Source: Streptomyces sp. NRRL F-5126 | GTDB taxonomy: Bacteria; Actinomycetota; Actinomycetes; Streptomycetales; Streptomycetaceae | Length of the DNA stretch: 64,000 nt | Assembly (NCBI RefSeq): GCF_000721265.1 | Contig: NZ_JOFZ01000016.1 | Location: forward strand, 124,001 to 188,000 | Reading direction: 5' to 3' | In this document: in pieces, positions 8,713-17,344 of the stretch | How positions within the stretch are numbered: position 1 is the first letter of the stretch | Layout of the letters: each line of letters starts with the position of its first letter | The notes under the pieces: model-generated | Seen by the model: only the letters and a program-made list of their open reading frames with translations | Told to the model about the DNA's origin: nothing | The model's database searches: none | Translations under genes and position numbers: made by a program

Positions 8713-8743
8713 GTTTCGGTTGGAATAGTTTCGGTGGGAACGG
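8713..8743. promoter_or_regulatory. Two tandem MarR-type sites before the SnoaL-like gene
   Basis: GTTTCGGTTGGAA (8713-8725) and GTTTCGGTGGGAACGG (8728-8743) are direct repeats spaced 15 bases start to start. They carry the same core as the dyad at 8136-8157. They end about 40 bases before the ATG at 8786, where a repressor would block a promoter. Confidence 0.6.
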
Positions 8744-8785
8744 ATTGACGTGCTGCCGCGAGGCGGCCGACCACAGGAGACGACG

Positions 8786-9193
8786 ATGGCGGTCACGAAT
8801 CAGGACACGGTCGAAGGGTTCCTCGGGCGGATCCGGGATGCCTGGGATGCGGGGGACGCGAGCGGCTACGCGGCACAGTTCGCGGAAGACGCCTCGTACG
8901 TGATCTTCATGGGGGACGCCATGCTCGGGCGCGCGGCCATCGAGCAGACGCATCATGAGGTGTTCACCCGGTGGCAGAAGGGCACGCGCATGGTGGTCGA
9001 GCCGATCGACGTGCGGATGCCGGACGAGTCCACGGCGGTGGTGACCACCGTCGGCGGCATCGGCAAGGGCGGCCGGATCGGCTTCGACAAGTTCCAGACG
9101 TTCACACTGCGCCGCCAGGACGGACGCTGGGAGTGCGTGGCCTTCCAGAACACGGAGATGAGCCGCCGGTCGAAGCGCGCCTACCGCTCCTGA
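8786..9193 (+). CDS. SnoaL-like/SgcJ-EcaC-type small protein
   Basis: 135 residues from ATG 8786, with AGGAGA six bases before it. The NTF2-like fold is suggested by D-A-W-D-A-G-D-A-S-G-Y-A-A-Q-F-A-E-D-A at the start and by the closing strands F-T-L-R-R-Q-D-G-R-W-E-C-V-A-F-Q-N-T. Proteins of the SgcJ/EcaC subgroup occur beside oxidoreductases and detoxification genes; most have no tested reaction. Two repeats of the putative MarR site in its promoter suggest inducible expression. Confidence 0.85.
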   Translation: MAVTNQDTVEGFLGRIRDAWDAGDASGYAAQFAEDASYVIFMGDAMLGRAAIEQTHHEVFTRWQKGTRMVVEPIDVRMPDESTAVVTTVGGIGKGGRIGFDKFQTFTLRRQDGRWECVAFQNTEMSRRSKRAYRS

Positions 9194-9223
9194 CGGTGTC
9201 CAGGGGCATTGGCCGGTCGAGCG

Positions 9224-9273
9224 GGAGCCGCTCCGGGGCCGGGGCCACGGCGTGCAGGCCCCGGGGCGGCTCC
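9224..9273. terminator. Hairpin between SnoaL-like gene and MFS gene
   Basis: A 17-base arm at 9224-9240 pairs with 9257-9273 with one mismatch, enclosing a GC-rich loop of about 16 bases. It lies between convergent genes and probably ends transcription from both sides. No T run follows, as is common in Streptomyces. Confidence 0.6.
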
Positions 9274-9282
9274 GCGTGATCC

Positions 9283-10539
9283 TCAACGGCCGGATGAGCT
9301 CACGTGGCGGTCCCGACCCGCGCCGTATCCGGCGCTCGCCATGGCGAGGCTGAGGACGATCAGGAGCATGATCGGCAGCGTCCAGCTGCTCGTGGTGTCG
9401 TGCAGGATGCCGAGGAGCAGCGGGCCGGCCGCCGCTACGAGGTAGCCGATGGACTGTGCCATGCCCGCAAGCGCGGCGGCTTCCCCGTGGCCGGCGGCGC
9501 GTTCGCTCTGGAAGGTCAGCGCGAGGACGAGGCAGGCGCCGCCGCCGAGACCGAGCAGCGTGCAGGCGATCACGGACAGCCCGGGGGCGGAGATCAGCAC
9601 GGCGAAACCGCCGGCGACGACGACCGAGGCTCCGGCCGCTGTCCACCGCTGGTCGTGGCGGCCCCGGGTGAGCAGGGGCAGGAGGCTGCTGGCCGCCAGG
9701 GCGATCAGCTGGTAGTAGAAGAGCATCCATCCGGCCGTGGTGCTGGACGTGCCGCGGTGGATCAGGATACTGGGCAGCCACGCGACGGCGGTGTAGAAGC
9801 CCAGGGACTGCAGGCCCATGAAGATGCTGACCTGCCACGCGAGCCCGGAGCGCCAGGGGACCGCGCTGCGCGGCCCGTCGCTCGGCACCTTGGCGGCGCG
9901 GTCGCCTCGCAGCCGGGGCAGCCAGCCGAGGAACGCCGCGACGGTGAAGGCGATGCCCCAGGCGAGAGCGGTGTGCCAGGAGCCCGGCAGGGTGTGGGCC
10001 AGCGGCGCGGAGATCCCGGAGGAGACGGCGGCCGTGACGCCCATGACCGTGACGTAGAGGGCGCTGATGGCCTGGATGCGGTGCGCGGGCACGCTCCGCC
10101 GGATCAAGGCGGGCAGCAGCACGTTGCCGAACGCGATGGCGGCGGAGAGGATCACTGTTCCGGCGAACAGGCAGGCCACCGAGGGGAGGGATCTGACCAC
10201 CGTTCCGGCGGCCAGCACGCCGAGCGCCACGCCCAGCAACCGTGTGGTGCCGAACCGGTGGGAGACCCTGGCCACCAGGGGCGACGTCGCCGCGAACGTG
10301 AGCAGCGGGAGCGTGCTCAGCAGCCCGCCCCAGCTCGATGTGAGGCCGCTGTCGTGCTCGATCGCCGGAAGCAGCGTGCCGACACCGGTGAGACCGGTAC
10401 GCAGGTTCGCCGCTACGAGGCAGATCGCGAAGACGAGCCCGACGGACACGGCGGGCCGGGTGGTGTCCGCGCCCGACGGTGCGGACACGGAGCGAGAGAC
10501 GGAGCGAGAGGTGGATGCCGTAGCCGGCCGGGGACTCAT
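9283..10539 (-). CDS. MFS transporter, CynX/NimT-like
   Basis: 418 residues. ATG 10539 is chosen since it overlaps the upstream regulator's stop and gives a short cytoplasmic lead. About twelve hydrophobic segments run from residue 25 to the end, including L-T-G-V-G-T-L-L-P-A-I-E in the first loop, a family-typical region of CynX/NimT (cyanate, nitroimidazole) carriers. The substrate is unknown. It is translationally coupled to the FadR-type regulator gene upstream, which most likely controls it. Confidence 0.88.
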   Translation of the reverse strand: MSPRPATASTSRSVSRSVSAPSGADTTRPAVSVGLVFAICLVAANLRTGLTGVGTLLPAIEHDSGLTSSWGGLLSTLPLLTFAATSPLVARVSHRFGTTRLLGVALGVLAAGTVVRSLPSVACLFAGTVILSAAIAFGNVLLPALIRRSVPAHRIQAISALYVTVMGVTAAVSSGISAPLAHTLPGSWHTALAWGIAFTVAAFLGWLPRLRGDRAAKVPSDGPRSAVPWRSGLAWQVSIFMGLQSLGFYTAVAWLPSILIHRGTSSTTAGWMLFYYQLIALAASSLLPLLTRGRHDQRWTAAGASVVVAGGFAVLISAPGLSVIACTLLGLGGGACLVLALTFQSERAAGHGEAAALAGMAQSIGYLVAAAGPLLLGILHDTTSSWTLPIMLLIVLSLAMASAGYGAGRDRHVSSSGR

Positions 10540-11246
10540 CGGCCCTCCGCCTCCCGTGATGCCGCGGCCTCGTGCTCGCGGTTGAGCCGGACGATCGCGG
10601 CTGCCGCGTCGCGTGCACCGCTCTGGTCGCGGGCCTCGATCGCGTCGACGAGCCGCCTGTGCAGGCCGGCGTGGGCCTCGGCGGCCGTGGCATCCCACGG
10701 CAGGCCCCCCAGGGCGGAGGCGAGAGCCGTGCCGAGGTAGTCGTACACCTCGATCAGGAGGTCGTTTCCGCTCGCCCGGACCACGGCCCGGTGGAACAGG
10801 GCGTCGACGTTCGTCGCCGCGGACGCGTCCTCGCCCGCGCAGGCCGCGTCGGCGTCGGTGAGCAGTTCTCGCAACTGGTGCAGTTGGTCGTCACTGCGCC
10901 GCAGGGCGGCGGCCCCCGAGGCGTACTCCTCGAGGACGGTACGCAGTTCGAGGATCTCGTCCCGCCGGCCGCAACTCGCCCGCCGCACCATGACCGACTG
11001 GAGTTCGCTCGACGAGCGGACGTAGGTGCCGTCCCCCACCCGGGCCTCCAGCAGGCCCAGGTGCGTGAGCGCGCCGATCGCCTCGCGCAGCGTGCTGCGC
11101 CCGACCCCGAGCTCTTCGACGAGGGTCTGCTCGGGCGGGATGCGCGTGCCGACCGGCCATCCCCCCGCCTCGATGTGTGCACGAAGGCTGTCCACGAGCT
11201 GCGCGGACAGGCTTGCCGATCTCCGCGGTGTACTGATGCGCTTCAT
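10536..11246 (-). CDS. GntR-family regulator, FadR/FCD subgroup
   Basis: 236 residues from ATG 11246; longer frames upstream read into non-coding sequence. The N-terminal winged helix has S-L-S-A-Q-L-V-D-S-L, then P-P-E-Q-T-L-V-E-E-L-G-V-G-R-S-T-L-R-E-A-I. The all-helical FCD domain follows, with D-A-L-F-H-R-A-V-V-R-A-S-G-N and the metal/ligand histidine region near H-A-G-L-H-R-R-L-V-D-A-I. It shares four bases with the MFS gene, so it probably governs a transport operon for an organic acid-like ligand (inference). Confidence 0.92.
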   Translation of the reverse strand: MKRISTPRRSASLSAQLVDSLRAHIEAGGWPVGTRIPPEQTLVEELGVGRSTLREAIGALTHLGLLEARVGDGTYVRSSSELQSVMVRRASCGRRDEILELRTVLEEYASGAAALRRSDDQLHQLRELLTDADAACAGEDASAATNVDALFHRAVVRASGNDLLIEVYDYLGTALASALGGLPWDATAAEAHAGLHRRLVDAIEARDQSGARDAAAAIVRLNREHEAAASREAEGR

Positions 11247-11250
11247 GGAG

Positions 11251-11277
11251 ACAGCATACATACAGACATCAGACATT
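11251..11277. promoter_or_regulatory. Short direct repeats in the FadR-type gene promoter
   Basis: Read on the minus strand, ATGTCTG occurs twice in a row and is followed by TATG twice, directly before the regulator gene. The repeats could be operator half-sites or part of the promoter. No clear dyad is seen, so the assignment is weak. Confidence 0.3.
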
Positions 11278-11733
11278 TGAACATCACATGATTTGGGGCC
11301 GGCGCGGCAGCGGCCGACTGGGCCGGACGGGTGGAGTTCGCCGACACCGGTGCCGGCGGCGGGCCCGCGCCGCCCCGCCGGCGCGCGAACCGGCCGATGA
11401 TCGGGGCCGGGCCGGCATGCCGAGGTGCCGGCGGACGGAGGCCCCGATGCGCACCGTGCGGTTCGACGGCGCCCGTGGACCGCGAGACAGCAGACGGCCG
11501 CCGCGTCAACACCGCCCGGCCGTTGCCGAATTGATGGCGACGCGATTCGGTCCCCGTGCTCCGCACCGGCCCCAGCTGCGACGATCCCGTCGGCGCGGCG
11601 TCCTTCACCGGCCTGTACCACTGCCAGTTCGTCCGGCTATTGGCAACCGGCCCGCCGTGGGCCCACGATGGCCACGCCCCACCTGATGGCCATGCACCCC
11701 ACGTCCCGTCATGACGCCCCCAGGAGCCCCCAC
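11278..11733. other. Non-coding gap before the amidase gene
   Basis: About 456 bases with no convincing gene. Several frames stay open but show the arginine/proline-rich composition of non-coding high-GC DNA. The last part should hold the amidase promoter, and a CAGGAG ribosome site sits at 11721-11726. Confidence 0.5.
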
Positions 11734-12351
11734 ATGGAACGCACCCCGCCTTCCGCCCCCATCACGACACCCACACGCCGTGCGCTGCTGCGCGGCGGAC
11801 TCGCCGCGGGCGCCGCCGCGGCCGCGGCCCTCGCCACCGCCGGCCGCGCGGCGGCCGCCTCGAACGTCGACTACCCGTCAGCGGTCTGGTCGCCGGCCAG
11901 CACCAGCAACTACACCGCATCGAACCGGCCGTCGAGCTACGCCATCAACATGGTCGTCATCCACGTCACGCAGGAGACCTACGCCGACACCATCCGCCTG
12001 TTCCAGGACCCCGCGCACGCCGCGGCCGCCCACTACGTCGTCAGATCCGCGGACGGCCACATCGGTCAGTGCGTACGCGAACACGACATCGCCTGGCACG
12101 CGGGCAACTGGAGCTACAACACGCGCAGCATCGGCATCGAGCACGAGGGGTGGGTCGACCAGCCCTCGTACTTCACGACCGCCATGTACCACTCCTCGGC
12201 GGCGCTGACGGCCGAGATCTGCGACAAGTACGGCATCCCCAAGGACCGCGACCACATCATCGGCCACGTCGAGGTGCCGGGCACCGACCACACCGACCCC
12301 GGGCCGAACTGGGACTGGACGCGGTACATGCGCCTCGTCAACGGAGTGTGA
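11734..12351 (+). CDS. Tat-exported N-acetylmuramoyl-L-alanine amidase (amidase_2/PGRP)
   Basis: 205 residues from ATG 11734. The signal peptide carries R-R-A-L-L-R-G-G and a long alanine-rich core, a twin-arginine export signal cleaved near A-A-A-S. The catalytic domain shows V-V-I-H-V-T-Q-E-T (zinc His), A-A-H-Y-V-V, W-H-A-G-N-W and H-T-D-P-G-P-N-W-D-W (zinc His plus substrate loop). It cuts the lactyl-peptide bond of peptidoglycan outside the membrane. The GH25 muramidase gene converges with it 12 bases away, suggesting a shared cell-wall theme. Confidence 0.92.
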   Translation: MERTPPSAPITTPTRRALLRGGLAAGAAAAAALATAGRAAAASNVDYPSAVWSPASTSNYTASNRPSSYAINMVVIHVTQETYADTIRLFQDPAHAAAAHYVVRSADGHIGQCVREHDIAWHAGNWSYNTRSIGIEHEGWVDQPSYFTTAMYHSSAALTAEICDKYGIPKDRDHIIGHVEVPGTDHTDPGPNWDWTRYMRLVNGV

Positions 12352-12363
12352 GCGCGCCCGAAA

Positions 12364-13266
12364 TCAGTGGGCGAAGGCCTGGAGGCGGTCGAGGGCCCCG
12401 TTGAAGTAGTCCTGGTCACCCGGGTAGGTGCCGGAGTCCGCGTACTGCCAGATGGTCTGGTAGCCCCACGACGCCGGCATCGCTCCGGGGCTCGACGCGT
12501 AGCGGGCGATGAAGAGCGGGTTGGCGCCGAAGCCGGGGTTGTTGCCGGTGCACGTGGTCCACCAGTCGGTGGTCGTGTAGATCGTCGGGTAGCGGCCGGT
12601 CCTCGCGTGCACCTCGTTGCTGAAGTCGGCGATCCACTGCGACATCGTCGACTGGCTCAGGCCGTAGCACGTGGCGCCGTACGGGTTGTACTCGATGTCC
12701 AGCATCGGGGGCAGCGTCCTGCCGTCGTCGGACCAGCCGCCGCCGTGATTGACGAAGTAGTCGGCCTGTGTCCTGCCGCTGGACGTGTTGGGCGTCGCGA
12801 AGTGGTAGGCGCCGCGGATCATGCCGACGTTGTACGAGCCGTTGTACTGCTGCGCGAAGTACGGGTTGGTGTACGTCGTGGACTCGGTGGCCTTGACGTA
12901 GGCGAACTTGCCGCCGTTGTTCCAGGCGGCCTGCCAGTTCACGTTCCCCTGGTAGCCGCTCACATCCATGCCCGGCGTCTGCGCGACCAGGGAGGGCGCC
13001 GGCGTGTTGCCCGGCTTCCCGCCCTCGTGGGCGCGCACGGTCGAACCCAGCCAGTCGAGCCGGGGGTGGGTCACGCCGCCCCTGCCCGCCGCGGCGGTGT
13101 GGGCCGTCGCCGTGACGTCGTTCGGCGTGGCCGTGTGCGGCGCCGCGGTGGCCGAGCCCGGCAGCGCCAGGACGGTGGTCGACAGGGCGGCCAGCAGGCC
13201 GAGCAGGCCGGCGGTCGTGCGGCGGGAGCCGGTTCTGCGCAGGCGGGGGGTGCGGAAAGCGGGCAT
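12364..13266 (-). CDS. Secreted GH25 lysozyme (N-acetylmuramidase)
   Basis: 300 residues from ATG 13266. A Sec-type signal (R-R-T-T-A-G-L-L-G-L-L-A-A-L, ending A-T-A-A) is followed by a spacer of about 65 residues and then the GH25 barrel. Catalytic landmarks are G-M-D-V-S-G-Y-Q-G (Asp), G-A-Y-H-F-A and the acidic pair in L-D-I-E-Y-N. The family cleaves the beta-1,4 MurNAc-GlcNAc bond (Chalaropsis/cellosyl-type lysozymes). It is divergent from the sialidase-like gene and convergent with the amidase gene. Confidence 0.93.
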   Translation of the reverse strand: MPAFRTPRLRRTGSRRTTAGLLGLLAALSTTVLALPGSATAAPHTATPNDVTATAHTAAAGRGGVTHPRLDWLGSTVRAHEGGKPGNTPAPSLVAQTPGMDVSGYQGNVNWQAAWNNGGKFAYVKATESTTYTNPYFAQQYNGSYNVGMIRGAYHFATPNTSSGRTQADYFVNHGGGWSDDGRTLPPMLDIEYNPYGATCYGLSQSTMSQWIADFSNEVHARTGRYPTIYTTTDWWTTCTGNNPGFGANPLFIARYASSPGAMPASWGYQTIWQYADSGTYPGDQDYFNGALDRLQAFAH

Positions 13267-13608
13267 GCGTGCCTCCGGGTGTGGGGGTTGCTCGGTGTGA
13301 ACGACCGTGTGGAGCGCGTCGAACGTAAGGGCCCGGGACGCCGGGCGGGAAGAGGGCCAAGACGGTGCCGTTGGTCCAGTCCTCCGCAACTTCGGGCGAG
13401 CTGCGGCTATCACCGTCATTGGCAGTAACTTTCCTCATATGAAAGGCAGTTGACATGGCAAGGACCCTGAAAGGTGATCGCGGGGAAACGATTGCCCGGA
13501 CGGCGGCCGGGGCGTACCGTCGCGGATTGGCCGCCATGGCGGAGACACGGCGGGGACCACACGCCGGCGGGAGCCCGCGCCGCCCGGCCGAGCGAAGGAG
13601 CCGCGCAC
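13267..13608. promoter_or_regulatory. Divergent promoter region, lysozyme and sialidase-like genes
   Basis: 342 bases with no gene. A TTGACA hexamer at 13450-13455 could be a -35 element for the rightward gene, though no strong -10 box follows. An AT-richer patch with TCATATGA is at 13434-13441. The final AAGGAG (13595-13600) is the ribosome site of the rightward gene. Confidence 0.45.
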
Positions 13609-15282
13609 ATGAGACGCACCTCCAGGCGTTCCCGCCTCCGCCGCGGTCCGCTTGCCTTCCTCGCCGCACTCCTGCTGCTCCTGCTGCCCGCACCGGCGGC
13701 ACTCGCCGCCCCTCGGCACGCGAGCCCCGCGGGCTCCGGCGCGGCGGCGCCCGCCGCCTCCGGCACGGCCCTGCGCGCCGGGACCGGGCTCTACCCCCGG
13801 GTCGTGCGCCTCGGCCACTCCGGCGGCGCCAACGGCCAACTGGTGGCCTCGGTCGTCGACTTCGACGCGCAGGGCGGCGTCGGGGTGATCTACCGCAGCA
13901 CGGACGACGGCGCCGGCTTCACGGAAGTCGGCCACATCCACGACCCGGCCGCGGCGAACGGCCTGTGCTGCTCCACGCTGTACGAGCTGCCGCGCCAGAT
14001 CGGCTTCCTGCCCGCCGGGACGCTGCTGTGGGCCGCGTCGGTGGGCCAGGACGCGGCGGACCGCCGCATGGCCATCGACGTGTGGGCGAGCCGCGACCAC
14101 GGCTCGACGTGGTCCTCGCTGTCCGTCTGCGCGGCTGCCCCGAACACGGGCGGCCTGTGGGAACCGGAGCTCTCCGTCGACACCGAGGGCGACCTGGTGT
14201 GCCACTACTCGGACGAGACCGACCCCGGGCACCACAGCCAGTCCCTCCAGGAGCGGTTCTCCTCGGACGGTGTCCACTGGGGCGCGGCATACCCCACCGT
14301 GGCACCGGACAACGCGAGCCTGCGCCCCGGAATGGCGACCGTCACCCAACTGCCCAGCGGCCGCTACTACATGACCTACGAGGTCTGCGGGACCGGTGAC
14401 CGCTACGACTGCGCCGCCCACTACAGGACCTCGGCCGACGGCGCCGACTGGGGACCCCCCACCGACACCGGCCCGGTGATCAGGACCGCCACCGGCCAGT
14501 ACTTCACCCACACGCCCGTCGTCGCCTGGCTCGGCAACGGCACGGCGGCCGGGCGGCTGGTGCTCGTCGGCCAGCAGTTCCGCGAGGCGAACGGCGATCT
14601 CGCCACCACCAGCGGCCGGACCGTGCTCGTCAACACGGAGAGTGGCGGCGGCAACTGGTTCCCCATCGACGCTCCGGTCGCCGTGCCGTCCCCCGACGGC
14701 ACCTACTGCCCGAACTACAGCTCGGCGCTGCTGCCCTCCGCCGACGGCACCCGCCTGCTGGAGATCGCCACCGACTACGACGGCACGGTGTGCAAGCCCT
14801 ACTACGCGACGGCCTCGGCACAGGGGACCGGCGACGCGAACGGAGCCGGCCTGCACTCCGGCAGCACCTACCGGCTGGTCAACACGATCAGCGGCGACTG
14901 CCTCGACGTGTCGGCCGACTCGCGCGTACCCGGCGGCAACGTCCAGCAGTGGACCTGCAACGGCCTCGGCCCGCAGGACTTCACGCTCACCCAGCGGTCC
15001 ACCGGCCAGTACACACTGAAGGGTCGCGACAGCGGCCTGTGCGTGGCCGTGGACGGCGCCGCCACACAGCCGGGCGCCAATGTCGACCAGCAGACGTGCG
15101 ACGGCTCCTCCGCCCAGAACTGGTACCCGCTCAACGAGGGCGACGGCTACTGGACGTTCCGCAACGCGCACAGCGGCCTGTGCCTGGACGTCTCCGGCGG
15201 CTCGTCCTCGCCGGGCGCCAACGTCCAGCAGTGGACGTGCAACAAGCTCTCCCCGCAGATCTGGAAGCTCGAACCGCGGTGA
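13609..15282 (+). CDS. Secreted sialidase-fold protein with ricin-B lectin domain
   Basis: 557 residues from ATG 13609 (AAGGAG eight bases before). A Sec signal with six consecutive leucines ends at A-L-A-A. A six-bladed propeller region follows, with Asp-box-like repeats S-T-D-D-G-A-G-F, S-R-D-H-G-S-T-W and S-S-D-G-V-H-W. The last 140 residues form a ricin-type beta-trefoil with three repeats ending in Q-x-W, such as G-N-V-Q-Q-W-T-C. It likely binds and trims an extracellular glycan. Whether it is a true sialidase, an arabinan-type hydrolase or a non-catalytic lectin cannot be decided by eye. Confidence 0.85.
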   Translation: MRRTSRRSRLRRGPLAFLAALLLLLLPAPAALAAPRHASPAGSGAAAPAASGTALRAGTGLYPRVVRLGHSGGANGQLVASVVDFDAQGGVGVIYRSTDDGAGFTEVGHIHDPAAANGLCCSTLYELPRQIGFLPAGTLLWAASVGQDAADRRMAIDVWASRDHGSTWSSLSVCAAAPNTGGLWEPELSVDTEGDLVCHYSDETDPGHHSQSLQERFSSDGVHWGAAYPTVAPDNASLRPGMATVTQLPSGRYYMTYEVCGTGDRYDCAAHYRTSADGADWGPPTDTGPVIRTATGQYFTHTPVVAWLGNGTAAGRLVLVGQQFREANGDLATTSGRTVLVNTESGGGNWFPIDAPVAVPSPDGTYCPNYSSALLPSADGTRLLEIATDYDGTVCKPYYATASAQGTGDANGAGLHSGSTYRLVNTISGDCLDVSADSRVPGGNVQQWTCNGLGPQDFTLTQRSTGQYTLKGRDSGLCVAVDGAATQPGANVDQQTCDGSSAQNWYPLNEGDGYWTFRNAHSGLCLDVSGGSSSPGANVQQWTCNKLSPQIWKLEPR

Positions 15283-15283
15283 G

Positions 15284-15320
15284 CGCGGGGCCGGCCCCCA
15301 GGACGGGGACCGGCCCCGCG
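15284..15320. terminator. Strong hairpin between convergent genes
   Basis: CGCGGGGCCGG (15284-15294) pairs perfectly with CCGGCCCCGCG (15310-15320) across a 15-base loop. It starts two bases after the lectin gene stop and 21 bases before the end of the methyltransferase gene, so it can serve both. Confidence 0.7.
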
Positions 15321-15340
15321 TGCCGCCGCGGCGCGGCCCC

Positions 15341-16216
15341 CTACACCCGGTCGGCCACGATCAGCAGGTACTGGAAGCTGCCGTTGCGGTACGCCGTCAC
15401 GAAGGTGTCCTCGATGCCCGTGACGAGGTGGGCGGCCTCCTGGCGCAGTTCCCAGTACGGCAGTGCCGCCTCGGTCAGGTCCTCGACGTGGACGGGCACG
15501 AGCCGGTTGCGCGCCATGGCCTTGAAGTACTCGGAGCGCGGATGGATGTCGCAGATGTAGTGGGCGTTGATGAGGGACACCTCACGGGAGGCCTGCCCGT
15601 AGGTGTCGTTGTAGCAGCCGGTGATCACCGCATAGCGCCCGCCCCTGCGCAGCAGCCGCGCGTGCTCGGCGAACAGCAGGTCGAGCTCGACGTACATCGT
15701 CGACTCGTTGTTCCACGACGCCGCGTAGGCGCCCGAGGCGAAACCCGTGTCGAGCATGTTGCGGTGGTGGTAGCGCACCTTGTCGTCGATGCCGCGCCCG
15801 CGCGCCTGCGAGTTGGCGAAGTCGGCCTGCTTGGCGGAGATCGTCGCCCCGTCGGCGTGGCAGCCGTACCGCGTGTGTGCGACCACGCTGCCGCCACCGC
15901 GCCCGCAGCCGGCGTCGAACACCCGGTCGGTGGGTTTCAGGTCGCCGAGGTGGGAGGCGAGGAGTTCGGCCTGGGCCTGTTCGAGCCGGTGCAGTTCCGC
16001 AGTGATCCGCTCGTCGCGCCGTGCCGGGTTCTTCTCGTCCAGCACCGAGCGGTCCGCCGCGCCCACGCCGTAGTGGTGGTGGTACATGTCGTCGATCCGG
16101 CCCAGTTCGAGGTTGACCGGGTTCTCCTCGGCGTTCCAGTAGTCCGCGACGCGGCTCTGGTAGGTGGACTGGGTGGGGATGGACGCGGTGGCGGTGCCGG
16201 TGCGAGTGGTGGTCAA
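15341..16216 (-). CDS. gppmt: Geranyl diphosphate 2-C-methyltransferase
   Basis: 291 residues if started at TTG 16216, which has a perfect AAGGAG six bases upstream; the earlier ATG 16240 has none and would enclose that site. The enzyme methylates geranyl diphosphate at C2 using S-adenosylmethionine, the first committed step to 2-methylisoborneol. The SAM loop is V-F-D-A-G-C-G-R-G-G-G at about 99-109. Y-H-H-H-Y-G-V-G near residue 45 and the tail G-S-F-Q-Y-L-L-I-V-A match the family. It is the last gene of the operon with the terpene cyclase and the encapsulin-type gene. Confidence 0.95.
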   Translation of the reverse strand: MTTTRTGTATASIPTQSTYQSRVADYWNAEENPVNLELGRIDDMYHHHYGVGAADRSVLDEKNPARRDERITAELHRLEQAQAELLASHLGDLKPTDRVFDAGCGRGGGSVVAHTRYGCHADGATISAKQADFANSQARGRGIDDKVRYHHRNMLDTGFASGAYAASWNNESTMYVELDLLFAEHARLLRRGGRYAVITGCYNDTYGQASREVSLINAHYICDIHPRSEYFKAMARNRLVPVHVEDLTEAALPYWELRQEAAHLVTGIEDTFVTAYRNGSFQYLLIVADRV

Positions 16217-16266
16217 CGGTGACTCCTTGCTGTGGTGCATGCTGTGGCGTGTGGGGGAGCGTCGGC

Positions 16267-17325
16267 TCACCAGTAGTCGGGCAGGTGGTAGCGGTGGGTG
16301 TTGGTCGCGTGCCACTCGTGGTTGCCGGAGACCCAGTCGGCCAGGGAGCGCGCGTACCGCTCGACGAGCGGCGAGACGGCCGAGATCTCCGCGGACTCCG
16401 TCTCGAAGGCCTCCATGATGTCGTTGTGGATCTCGACGCTCGTGAGGTATCCCGCCCTCAGGCCGCGCCGGTCGTTCGCGGCGACCACCCTGGGCAGGTT
16501 CAGGTGGTCGGGGTCGCTCGCGAGTTCCTTGGTGAACGAGTACAGGTCGTTGACGATGGTCGTGGCATTGCAGGCCAGCGCGGTGATCCGCTGGACCTCG
16601 GGGTTCGCGTACAGCGGTTCCGGCAGTTCGTAGCCGTCCACCGCGTCGACGATGGACAGGCAGGGGCGGAAGTTGTTGAACTGCCGCATCACCAGGTACT
16701 CCCAGACCCTGGGCATGTGGCGCGTCTCCGCCCAGGACGCCTCGGCGAGATACCCGAGGTGCAGCCGGGCGATGTCGTGCACGAACCGGTCGGTCTGGCT
16801 CGGCGTGGCGAGGGCCGCGTAGTCCTTGAGGGCCCAGAAGTAGGAGCGCAGCGGCCCGTCGGCCTGGACGCCGTGGCGCCAGTCCTCCTCCTGCTCGGGG
16901 CTGCTGTGGAACGGGTCGATGGCCGACTGGGCCATCACGAGGCGGCCGCCGAGGCCCCGGCGCGCGCCGCCCCTGCCCTCGTCCTCCTCGCAGTAGCAGC
17001 TGTCGACGATGTTCTCCGCGAGCAGCAGCTTGCCCGCGACGGTGAGGCGCTCCAGGTCGGCCGCTGCCGGGTGCTGGAGCGCGACCGCCCTGCCGAACTG
17101 GAACTGGGCGAAGTCGCCCGACCAGGAGGCGGGGAACAGGTCGAGGCCGCGCGCCCACGCCTCCAGTCTGCGGTCGATCTCCGCCGCCTTCTCCGGGTCG
17201 GCGGGGGCGACGGGCCGGTACCGCAGGCCGGGCACGGGGCCGCCGCGCCGGGCTTTGTGGCCGGGAACCGGGTGCGGTGGGCCCGGGAGCGCGAAGCCCT
17301 TGGTGGCGTTCGGGGACGTGGACAT
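16267..17325 (-). CDS. 2-methylisoborneol synthase, short form
   Basis: 352 residues; GGGGAG precedes the ATG and only 19 bases separate it from the gene before, so the start is firm. It cyclises 2-methylgeranyl diphosphate to the earthy odorant 2-methylisoborneol. The second metal motif is intact: N-D-L-Y-S-F-T-K-E at 259-267. The aspartate-rich motif reads D-S-C-Y-C-E-E at 108-114, where known enzymes have D-D-C-Y-C-E-D. A C-terminal H-R-Y is present. The disordered N-terminal arm is about 35 residues, against roughly 115 in the Streptomyces coelicolor enzyme as I recall it. That arm is thought to direct loading into the encapsulin shell, so packaging may differ here. Confidence 0.93.
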   Translation of the reverse strand: MSTSPNATKGFALPGPPHPVPGHKARRGGPVPGLRYRPVAPADPEKAAEIDRRLEAWARGLDLFPASWSGDFAQFQFGRAVALQHPAAADLERLTVAGKLLLAENIVDSCYCEEDEGRGGARRGLGGRLVMAQSAIDPFHSSPEQEEDWRHGVQADGPLRSYFWALKDYAALATPSQTDRFVHDIARLHLGYLAEASWAETRHMPRVWEYLVMRQFNNFRPCLSIVDAVDGYELPEPLYANPEVQRITALACNATTIVNDLYSFTKELASDPDHLNLPRVVAANDRRGLRAGYLTSVEIHNDIMEAFETESAEISAVSPLVERYARSLADWVSGNHEWHATNTHRYHLPDYW

Positions 17326-17344
17326 GTGCGTGTGCTCCCCCTGG

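Noticed and set aside
9304..10740. Long open frame opposite the MFS transporter gene
   Set aside because: It mirrors codon bias of the real gene; the translation is low in hydrophobics and unlike any family.
16217..16240. Upstream ATG at 16240 as the start of the GPP methyltransferase gene
   Set aside because: It has no ribosome site, and the perfect AAGGAG would lie inside the coding region; TTG 16216 is better placed.
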